From JBGTLW01 sp041743835 (GTDB lineage: Bacteria > Planctomycetota > Phycisphaerae > Phycisphaerales > Phycisphaeraceae), in the NCBI GenBank assembly GCA_041743835.1, contig JBGTLW010000246.1:1-8979 (forward strand): DNA of 8,979 nucleotides, given 5' to 3'. The translations under genes were made by a program, and so were the position numbers. The notes below the pieces were generated by a model. That model saw only the letters and a list, made by a program, of their open reading frames with translations. It ran no database searches and was not told where the DNA came from. This document shows, piece after piece, positions 1 through 5,236 of this stretch. Every line of letters begins with the position of its first letter. Position 1 is the first letter of the stretch.

Positions 1-1
1 C

Positions 2-154
2 GACACGGACGCGCCGAGGCTGGGGGCGGGGCCCGAGGCTTGGGCCGCGAGCTTGCCCCCAGCCGTGCGTGAGTCGATCCGCAGCAGCCAGCGCAGCGAG
101 ATGCCGCGCGGCTACGAGCAGCGGCTCCAGGAGTATTTTGAAGCCGTGGATTAA
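2..154 (+). CDS. C-terminal tail of an unidentified protein (5' end outside window)
   Basis: An open frame enters from the left edge and stops at TAA 152-154, giving the last 50 residues of a protein. The tail contains LPPAVRESIRSSQRSEMPRG followed by an aromatic/acidic helix ending in EYFEAVD. A C-terminal 'LP..VR......R...P..Y......Y(F/Y)..' pattern is one I associate with large membrane-anchored or coiled-coil planctomycete proteins encoded beside MoxR/DUF58 genes; that resemblance is from memory and the family cannot be named from 50 residues. The stop lies 54 bp before the MoxR start on the same strand, so it may belong to the same transcription unit. Codon use is GC-rich like the neighbours. 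The reading frame is fairly secure because it ends cleanly just before an AT-richer spacer; the function is unknown. Confidence 0.6.
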   Translation, partial: DTDAPRLGAGPEAWAASLPPAVRESIRSSQRSEMPRGYEQRLQEYFEAVD

Positions 155-166
155 CCGTTCGATACA
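138..166 (+). promoter_or_regulatory. possible promoter for moxR-DUF58
   Basis: TTGAAG (138-143), a 17-bp spacer and GATACA (161-166) lie across the end of the upstream gene and the start of the AT-richer spacer before moxR. Predicted transcription would start near 173, giving a leader of about 35 nt that includes the ACGAGG ribosome-binding site. Neither hexamer is a strong match to the sigma-70 consensus. It is listed because the spacing is ideal and because the GAyACw-type -10 resembles the two better candidates near 4749 and 8219. The gene could equally be read through from the upstream gene. Confidence 0.2.
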
Positions 167-208
167 AATCACAGTCCAAACTTAACCCGTCAACACGAGG
201 CACTACCT

Positions 209-1261
209 ATGACACAGACCCTGACCCCCAAGCCCGCCACCGACACCTCGCCCGAGGATGTCGCCGCCGTCCAGAAGTGGGAAGCAGGCCACGCCAAGCT
301 GCGGCGTGAGCTTTCCAAGCAGATCGTCGGCCAGGCCGATGTCGTCGAGCAGATGCTCATCGCTATCCTCGCCGGCGGTCACTGCCTGCTCGAAGGCGTG
401 CCGGGCCTTGCCAAGACGCTGATGGTCAGCTCGCTGGCCAGGGCACTGGACATGTCGTTCCACCGCATCCAGTTCACGCCCGACCTGATGCCCTCGGACA
501 TCACGGGGACGGACGTGCTCAGCGAAGACCCCATCACGCACGCGAGGTCGTATGAGTTCCTCCCTGGGCCGATCTTCGCGAACATGATCCTCGGCGACGA
601 GATCAACCGCACACCGCCCAAGACCCAGGCCGCGATGCTCGAAGCGATGCAGGAGCGCCGCGTCACCACCGGCGGGACCGAGCACAAGCTGCCTCGGCCG
701 TTCTTCGTCCTTGCGACACAGAACCCGCTCGAGCAGGAAGGCACCTACCCGCTGCCAGAGGCCCAGCTCGACCGCTTCCTGCTGTATATCAAGGTGACAT
801 ACCCGACCGGGCGTGAGGAGTGGGAGATCGCCCGGCGGGTGACTTCGGAGAAGACCGAGGCGATCGAACCGGTGCTCGGCAGTGAACAGATCATCGCTTC
901 GCAAGACCTTGTCCACCGCTTGCCGGTGTGCGATCAGGTGGTGGGCTACGCTTGGGCCTTGGCGCGTGCAAGTCGGCCGGGTCAGCCCGAGGCCCCGGAC
1001 TTTGTGAACCGCTGGGTCAGTTGGGGCGCGGGGCCGCGTGCGGTGCTGGCGCTGATCAGTTGCGCCAAGGCCCGCGCGGTGCTTCAGGGGCGATACCACG
1101 CGACGGTCGAGGATGTGCAGGCGGTTGTCCGCCCGGCCATGCGCCACCGCATCGCGCCGAATTACTCGGCCCTGGCGGCGGGTGTGGACAACGAGAAGCT
1201 GCTCGAACTGCTGCTGGAGCACGTCTCCGCGGATGAGCCGTACCGCATGCCCGAGGCCTGA
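209..1261 (+). CDS. moxR: MoxR-family AAA+ ATPase
   Basis: 350 residues, normal for the family. MoxR ATPases are cytoplasmic AAA+ chaperones that use ATP hydrolysis to remodel or help insert cofactors into client complexes, commonly with vWA or DUF58 partners. Visible motifs: a Walker A of the MoxR type, GVPGLAKT (residues 63-70); Walker B with the D130-E131 pair in LGDEINR, followed by the family-typical PPKTQAAMLEAMQER; sensor 1 TQNP at 170-173, leading into EQEGTYPLPEAQLDRF; and a C-terminal helical lid domain. The ATG at 209 is preceded by ACGAGG (195-200) at 8 nt spacing, which supports this start; the first 25 residues are a variable leader before the conserved domain. The DUF58 gene follows after 56 bp on the same strand, the usual partner. 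The client is not identifiable. The family call is secure; the gene symbol is used in its generic family sense. Confidence 0.95.
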   Translation: MTQTLTPKPATDTSPEDVAAVQKWEAGHAKLRRELSKQIVGQADVVEQMLIAILAGGHCLLEGVPGLAKTLMVSSLARALDMSFHRIQFTPDLMPSDITGTDVLSEDPITHARSYEFLPGPIFANMILGDEINRTPPKTQAAMLEAMQERRVTTGGTEHKLPRPFFVLATQNPLEQEGTYPLPEAQLDRFLLYIKVTYPTGREEWEIARRVTSEKTEAIEPVLGSEQIIASQDLVHRLPVCDQVVGYAWALARASRPGQPEAPDFVNRWVSWGAGPRAVLALISCAKARAVLQGRYHATVEDVQAVVRPAMRHRIAPNYSALAAGVDNEKLLELLLEHVSADEPYRMPEA

Positions 1262-1317
1262 TTTCCCCCGGCACCGCGCAGCAACCGCCGCGCGACGCAG
1301 ACCCCACGAGACGCAGC

Positions 1318-2223
1318 ATGGCCAAGCCGATCCTAAGCCGATACATCCAGCCCGAGGTGCTGTCCCGCGTCGCACACCTGTCGGTGGGCCCGCGCGACTT
1401 GGTCGAGGGGCACCGGGCCGGGGAGCACCGGTCACCGGCGCACGGCTTCGCGGTCGAGTTCGCCTCGCACCGTCAGTACGTCCCCGGCGACGACACGCGG
1501 CACATCGACTGGCGCATCTACCACCGCCATCACAAGCTGCTCATCAAGCAGTACGAGATGGAGACCAACCTCAACTGCCACATCGTGCTGGATATCTCCG
1601 CGTCCATGCGATATGGCGAAGGCGACCAGCAGAAACTGACATACGCCGCGAGGCTCGCATCGACGCTGGCATACCTGGTCATCGAGCGTGGCGACCGCGC
1701 TTCGTTTGCCGCGATCGATCAGGAGGTCCGGGCCGCGATCCCCGCGTCCACCACCGCAGGCCAGATCGTCCGCATGGCCGACGCGCTGGATCAGCTCGAT
1801 GCGACCGCCAAGACCAATCTGGCGGACCCGCTGGGCGAGCTGGCCGAGGGCTTTGGCAGGCGGGGCATCGTCATCATCATCAGCGATTACCTGACCGATG
1901 TCGCGCTCCTTGAACCGGCTCTCCAGCGGCTGCGCTACGAGAAGCACGAGGTCGTGCTGATGCAGGTGATGCACCACGATGAGTTGGCGTTTGAGTTTGA
2001 CTCGATGGTGCGGTTCGTCGGCATGGAGTCGCAGCAGGAGATGCTCACCCGCCCGAAGGAAGTGCGTCGGGCCTACCTCGCCGCCCTCACACGACACCAC
2101 GAAAAGCTCGAGGCGTTGTGCGACGCCAACCGATGCGAGCGTATGCTCTGCGACACCTCGCTGCCGCTTGGTCAGGCCCTGGCCGACTACCTCCAGCAGC
2201 GGACGCTCGTAGCCCGGCGGTGA
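1318..2223 (+). CDS. DUF58 domain protein (MoxR partner, vWA-like fold)
   Basis: 301 residues with no membrane segment, so this is the soluble short form of DUF58 rather than the longer form with N-terminal transmembrane helices. The DUF58 signature spans residues 37-66: HRSPAHGFAVEFASHRQY, then PGDDTRHIDWR. A vWA-like domain follows with an intact metal-ion-dependent adhesion site pattern: D92-x-S94-x-S96 in LDISASM, a plausible T166, and D190 in IIISDYLTD. DUF58 proteins are thought to act with the adjacent MoxR ATPase as adaptor or substrate in assembling envelope or redox complexes; the precise role here is unknown. The start is the ATG at 1318, 56 bp after moxR; only a weak purine stretch (GAG at 1307-1309) precedes it, which fits translational coupling or SD-independent initiation. 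The usual further members (BatA/BatB-like vWA proteins, TPR protein) do not follow downstream. Confidence 0.93.
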   Translation: MAKPILSRYIQPEVLSRVAHLSVGPRDLVEGHRAGEHRSPAHGFAVEFASHRQYVPGDDTRHIDWRIYHRHHKLLIKQYEMETNLNCHIVLDISASMRYGEGDQQKLTYAARLASTLAYLVIERGDRASFAAIDQEVRAAIPASTTAGQIVRMADALDQLDATAKTNLADPLGELAEGFGRRGIVIIISDYLTDVALLEPALQRLRYEKHEVVLMQVMHHDELAFEFDSMVRFVGMESQQEMLTRPKEVRRAYLAALTRHHEKLEALCDANRCERMLCDTSLPLGQALADYLQQRTLVARR

Positions 2224-2234
2224 TGGGGGCCGCG

Positions 2235-2257
2235 GTGAGGCAGATAGCTGCCGCCAC
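2235..2257 (+). terminator. weak stem-loop after DUF58 gene
   Basis: Starting 12 bp after the DUF58 stop, GGCAG (2239-2243) and CTGCC (2248-2252) can pair around an ATAG tetraloop, with an outer GTG/CAC pairing (2235-2237 with 2255-2257) across a small internal loop. There is no following T-run, so it is not a convincing intrinsic terminator. It may be a 3'-end stabiliser or chance. A second short stem (GGGG 2294-2297 with CCCC 2303-2306) lies downstream. Confidence 0.2.
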
Positions 2258-2307
2258 AGACCACCCGTGTACGTTTAGATGCGCCCACCTTCCGGGGCGC
2301 AACCCCC

Positions 2308-2338
2308 TTGTACCGCGTTGCGTGGCTTTCGGTAAACT
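2308..2338 (+). promoter_or_regulatory. candidate promoter for comM, with possible leaderless start
   Basis: TTGTAC (2308-2313) and TAAACT (2333-2338) are separated by 19 bp; GGTAAA (2331-2336) would give a 17-bp spacer instead. The TAAACT box ends 6 nt before the GTG start at 2345, where transcription would begin, implying an mRNA with no leader. No Shine-Dalgarno sequence is visible before the GTG, consistent with that idea. This is inferred only from spacing and composition. Confidence 0.3.
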
Positions 2339-2344
2339 CTTGGC

Positions 2345-3862
2345 GTGCTGGCTCAAGTACACAGCTTCGTGCTTCAGGGCATCGACCCCCTCGCTTGCGA
2401 GGTCGAGGTTGATGTCGGTGAAGCGGGCGTCGCCCGGACCACCGTGGTGGGCCTGCCCGATACCGCGGTGAAGGAATCGACCGAACGCGTGCGCTCGGCG
2501 ATGGTGAACTCGGGCTACCCCTTCCCGATGGCCCGGCTGCTTGTGAACCTGGCCCCGGCAGACATCCCCAAGTCCGGGCCGGTCTTTGACCTGCCCATCG
2601 CGGTGGGGTTGCTGCTGGCCGAGCGTGCGATCCGCACACAAAGGCACAAGCGGCTGCTGTTCGCCGGGGAACTCGCGCTCGATGGGCGCATCCGCCCGGT
2701 GAGTGGGATTATCAATCTGGCTCTGCTCTGCCGTCAGTTAGAGCTTGATGGCGTGGTCGTGCCGGTGGACAACGCGCACGAGGCCGCAGCCGTCGAAGGG
2801 GTCGAGGTGTACCCCGCGGACACGCTCAGCAGCGTCGTCGCGTTCCTGAACGAGCAGCACGAGATCGAGCCGCTGGCCGCGGGGCAGTGGGGCCACGACG
2901 CGGGGGTGCTGTTGCCGGGCGATTTGGATTTCGCGGATGTGCGTGGCCAGGAGGCGGTCAAGCGTGCGCTGATGATTGCCGCGTCCGGTGCGCACAACGT
3001 GCTGATGATCGGCCCCGCGGGGACGGGCAAGAGCATGCTGGCCAAGCGCTTGCCAGGCATCCTGCCGCCGATGTCCGCGGATGAAGCGCTGGAGGTCACG
3101 CGGATTTACTCGGCTGTGGGCAAAGTACCCAAGGGCACCACGCTGCTTGGCCGCCGACCCGTGCGCGCCCCGCACCACACCGCGTCCAGCGTCGCGGTCA
3201 TCGGCGGCGGGGCGATCCCCCGACCCGGGGAGGTCAGCCTTGCGCACCACGGCGTGCTGTTCCTCGACGAGATGCCCGAGTTCCCACGCGCGGTGCTTGA
3301 GACACTGCGCCAGCCTTTGGAGGACGGCGACGTCACGATCGCCCGCGCACAGGGCACGGTGCGATTCCCCGCGAGGTTCATGCTCGTGGGCGCGCTCAAC
3401 CCCACACCCAAGGGCGATGCACCCACCGACGAAGTCAGCCAGCGGCAGATGGAGCGGTATCTCGCCAAGATGAGCGGGCCGATGATCGACCGCGTCGATA
3501 TCCACATCGAGGTGCCACGCATCGCGTTCAAGGAACTCACCGGCCAACCCAACGGCACCGACTCCGCCACGCTGCGCGCTCAGGTCAGCGCGGCACGCGA
3601 GGTCCAGTGCAAGCGCAACGGCGGGCCGCTCAAAACAAACGCCACGCTCACAGGCCGCGAGCTCGACCGCCTCGCATCACTGGATGAGGGCGGCAAATCG
3701 CTGCTCCAGGCCGCGATGACCGAGCTGAATCTCAGCGCCAGAGCCTACGACAAGATCCGCCGTGTCGCCCGCACCATCGCGGATATCGCCGGCGAGTCAG
3801 CGGTCACCCAGCCCCACATCGCGGAGGCGATCCAGTACCGCCTGCTCGATCGGCAGCTTTGA
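2345..3862 (+). CDS. comM: YifB/ComM family AAA+ Mg-chelatase-like helicase
   Basis: 505 residues, the normal length for this family. ComM is a hexameric ATPase that extends RecA-directed branch migration during natural transformation; YifB homologues occur widely in bacteria, so the gene alone does not prove competence. Domain order is standard: an N-terminal ChlI/Lon-protease-like fold (about 20-145, with the family segment APADIPKSGPVFDLPIAVGL), the AAA+ Mg-chelatase domain (about 195-395) and a C-terminal helical domain (about 405-500). Visible motifs: Walker A GPAGTGKS (223-230), Walker B LFLDEMPEF with D308-E309, sensor 1 near N352, a DRVDIH segment with R383, and the sensor-2 region RAYDKIRRVARTIADI. 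The GTG start is chosen because MLAQVHSFVLQGID matches the standard family N-terminus. It lies 121 bp after the DUF58 gene and converges on the phosphoesterase gene 45 bp away. The NPCPCG cysteine motif of many relatives is NPTPKG here. Confidence 0.95.
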   Translation: MLAQVHSFVLQGIDPLACEVEVDVGEAGVARTTVVGLPDTAVKESTERVRSAMVNSGYPFPMARLLVNLAPADIPKSGPVFDLPIAVGLLLAERAIRTQRHKRLLFAGELALDGRIRPVSGIINLALLCRQLELDGVVVPVDNAHEAAAVEGVEVYPADTLSSVVAFLNEQHEIEPLAAGQWGHDAGVLLPGDLDFADVRGQEAVKRALMIAASGAHNVLMIGPAGTGKSMLAKRLPGILPPMSADEALEVTRIYSAVGKVPKGTTLLGRRPVRAPHHTASSVAVIGGGAIPRPGEVSLAHHGVLFLDEMPEFPRAVLETLRQPLEDGDVTIARAQGTVRFPARFMLVGALNPTPKGDAPTDEVSQRQMERYLAKMSGPMIDRVDIHIEVPRIAFKELTGQPNGTDSATLRAQVSAAREVQCKRNGGPLKTNATLTGRELDRLASLDEGGKSLLQAAMTELNLSARAYDKIRRVARTIADIAGESAVTQPHIAEAIQYRLLDRQL

Positions 3863-3865
3863 TTC

Positions 3866-3887
3866 TCATCGCTTGGGGGGTCGATGA
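3866..3887. terminator. short inverted repeat in convergent gap
   Basis: The 45-bp gap between the ends of comM and the phosphoesterase gene contains TCATCG (3866-3871) and CGATGA (3882-3887) around a 10-nt G-rich loop. The position between converging genes fits a shared bidirectional terminator. The stem is only 6 bp and lacks a clear T-run, so this is weak. Confidence 0.2.
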
Positions 3888-3907
3888 TACGAAAGAAATC
3901 GAAGTGG

Positions 3908-4741
3908 TCACCACGAGCGGATGAGTTCGATGCCGTCGCACGGGCGGCCGGGCATGGAGCCTTTGCGGAGGGTACACATGATCGCGTGCGGCGGGCAGAA
4001 CACGCGCAACTTCACCTGGGAATAACCCAGCCCGCGCGAGATGACACACAGCGTCTGCCGCGACCGCAGCAGGCCCGAGGCCATGCCCAGCGGGAAGTCG
4101 TTGCACGCGATGACGGCCTGTCCCCAGGGCAGGCGAACCTGCCCGCCGTGCGTGTGGCCACAGAAGACCAGGTCCGCGCCGAGCTCGGTGGCCTGCACCA
4201 GTTGCTCGGGGTAGTGGCACAGGAAGATACGCAGCGGTCGGTCGGCTATACCCACGGGCGCGTTGGGTGGCCGGGTTTGGCCCCACGCCTCGGCTGCTCG
4301 GCAGGCGAGCGTTACGCTGTCGGCCGGGGTGCCGTCCGCTTGGCCACAGAACCCCATCATCTCGATCCCGCGGTCGGCGATGGAGTGGACGCCGTCGGTC
4401 AGCCAATGCACCGGCAGGCCCATGGAGCGCTCCCTGAAAGCCGGGCTGTCGTGGTTCCCAAAGACGCCGAAGATGCCCAGCGGAGGATGCACATGCTCGC
4501 ACAGCCTTTCGAGGAGGGCGATGGCGTGCTCCGGGTCCGCGCCACGGTGCTGGATGTCGCCGGTGAGCAGCACCATGTCGAGCCGTGACGAGCCCAGCCG
4601 ATCGATCAGGCGATCCAGCACGCGGTTGCTCGCGCGGGCGTGCATGTCGCTGAGGTGTGCGATCCGCAGGCCCACCAGCCCCGCGGGCAGGCAGGGTAGG
4701 CTGATATCGATAGGTTCAAAAAGTTTGGCAACCGGTGGCAT
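3908..4741 (-). CDS. calcineurin-like metallophosphoesterase (YkuE/YaeI-type)
   Basis: 277 residues. The complete calcineurin-like metal-binding motif set is present: D32-x-H34 in HLSDMH, D62 in TGDIQ, GNHD at 95-98, H176 in LCHYP and GHTHGGQ at 195-201 with H196 and H198. This predicts a binuclear metal-dependent phosphohydrolase. The spacing, and phrases such as EPIDISLP before LRIAHLSD, resemble the YkuE/YaeI group, some members of which act on envelope lipids or UDP-sugar lipids; the substrate here is not determinable. Unlike many YkuE-type proteins there is no N-terminal membrane helix or signal peptide, so it appears cytoplasmic or peripheral. The ATG at 4741-4739 has no visible Shine-Dalgarno, but a promoter-like element ends 7 nt upstream, suggesting a leaderless message. 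A tail of about 18 residues, rich in Gly, Pro and Arg, follows the conserved fold. It shares orientation with the STAS gene upstream but is separated from it by 129 bp. Confidence 0.92.
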   Translation of the reverse strand: MPPVAKLFEPIDISLPCLPAGLVGLRIAHLSDMHARASNRVLDRLIDRLGSSRLDMVLLTGDIQHRGADPEHAIALLERLCEHVHPPLGIFGVFGNHDSPAFRERSMGLPVHWLTDGVHSIADRGIEMMGFCGQADGTPADSVTLACRAAEAWGQTRPPNAPVGIADRPLRIFLCHYPEQLVQATELGADLVFCGHTHGGQVRLPWGQAVIACNDFPLGMASGLLRSRQTLCVISRGLGYSQVKLRVFCPPHAIMCTLRKGSMPGRPCDGIELIRSW

Positions 4742-4748
4742 GGGTTAC

Positions 4749-4777
4749 AGTGTCGGGCTTGGGTAGCCGCCGGTCAA
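4749..4777 (-). promoter_or_regulatory. promoter-like element for phosphoesterase gene
   Basis: On the - strand TTGACC (4777-4772), a spacer of exactly 17 bp and GACACT (4754-4749) precede the phosphoesterase ATG. The GACACT box ends 7 nt before the start codon, so the predicted transcription start is at or next to the A of ATG. The same arrangement, TTGACA-N17-GACACT, occurs before the tetR gene. The -35 is a 5/6 match to consensus; the -10 has A2, A4 and T6 only. Confidence 0.4.
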
Positions 4778-4812
4778 TGCCGCCCCGGTCTGGAGCTACT
4801 CACGTACACCAG

Positions 4813-4861
4813 CCACACGGAGTTCATAACGCGTGGCAATCGAGTACGCACCACAATGCGT
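4813..4861. other. two small hairpins in the STAS-phosphoesterase gap
   Basis: The 129-bp gap 4742-4870 holds, besides the promoter-like element, an inverted repeat ACGCA/TGCGT (4846-4850 and 4857-4861, 6-nt loop) 10 bp past the STAS stop, and an imperfect repeat CCAC-x-CG/CG-x-GTGG (4813-4819 and 4830-4836, 10-nt loop). Neither has a T-rich tail in the - direction. They may mark the 3' end of the gyrA-STAS transcript or be chance in GC-rich DNA. Confidence 0.2.
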
Positions 4862-4870
4862 CAGCCAGGA

Positions 4871-5215
4871 TCAGTTTGATGCGTCGAGTTGAAGCTCAGC
4901 CAGTGCTGTCATGGTGTCTGCGGAAAACTCGAACACCTTGTCCAGCCCCGTGGCCAGGAAGATCGCCCAGATCGCATCGCTTGGGCCAGCGAGCCGCAAC
5001 TGGCGATCCGCTGTCACCAGCGCCTTGCGCAGGCTCAGGAGTTTGGACAGGTGCGAGCTGTTGAGGTGTTCCACCGCTGAGAGGTCCAGCACCACGTCTG
5101 GGCTGGCGTTGGACCCCGTCGCTTGGCTGTGCAGCGCGTCGATGTCTTCCGCGAGGCCGGGGTCCGCCGTCAGCTTCGCGATCCATATCTGGTCCGACCA
5201 ACGCTGTATCGACAC
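4871..5215 (-). CDS. stand-alone STAS-domain protein (anti-sigma factor antagonist-like)
   Basis: 114 residues forming essentially one STAS domain. The core is recognisable: VVLDLSAVEHLNSSHLSKLL (residues 41-60), then a helix of the type SLRKAL, a strand RQLRLAG, and GLDKVFEF near 90-97. In SpoIIAA/RsbV-type antagonists the equivalent of S53 or S54 in the LNSSHL loop is phosphorylated by a partner kinase to switch binding to an anti-sigma factor; a serine pair is kept here, so regulation by phosphorylation is possible but not shown. The usual glycine after the serines (SSGL) is His55. The start is GTG at 5215-5213, fixed by AAAGGA six nucleotides upstream. It begins 21 bp after the gyrA stop on the same strand, so it is probably co-transcribed. 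No cognate kinase, phosphatase or anti-sigma gene lies in the window, and STAS domains also serve in other sensors, so its output is unknown. Confidence 0.85.
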   Translation of the reverse strand: MSIQRWSDQIWIAKLTADPGLAEDIDALHSQATGSNASPDVVLDLSAVEHLNSSHLSKLLSLRKALVTADRQLRLAGPSDAIWAIFLATGLDKVFEFSADTMTALAELQLDASN

Positions 5216-5221
5216 GGGTTA

Positions 5222-5227
5222 TCCTTT
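5222..5227 (-). promoter_or_regulatory. Shine-Dalgarno site of the STAS gene
   Basis: AAAGGA on the - strand (5227-5222) lies 6 nt before the GTG start at 5215, inside the 21-bp gap after gyrA. It decides the GTG as the start and indicates independent ribosome loading on a shared gyrA transcript. Confidence 0.7.
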
Positions 5228-5236
5228 CGCAAGGGT

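Noticed and set aside
1262..1317. Possible separate promoter between moxR and the DUF58 gene
   Set aside because: The 56-bp gap is GC-rich with no credible -10 or -35; co-transcription is simpler.
203..1435. Long antisense open frame (about 410 codons, - strand) opposite moxR and the start of the DUF58 gene
   Set aside because: It is Arg/Gly/Pro/His-rich with no recognisable domain, and lies opposite unambiguous MoxR motifs. Long antisense frames are expected from codon bias in GC-rich genes.
2738..3547. Antisense open frame of about 269 codons opposite comM
   Set aside because: No family features; the sense strand encodes clear Walker A, Walker B and sensor motifs, so this is a composition artefact.
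3884..4588. + strand open frame of about 234 codons opposite the phosphoesterase
   Set aside because: The - strand has all calcineurin-like metal-binding motifs in the right order; the + strand product is an unrecognisable Arg/His-rich sequence.
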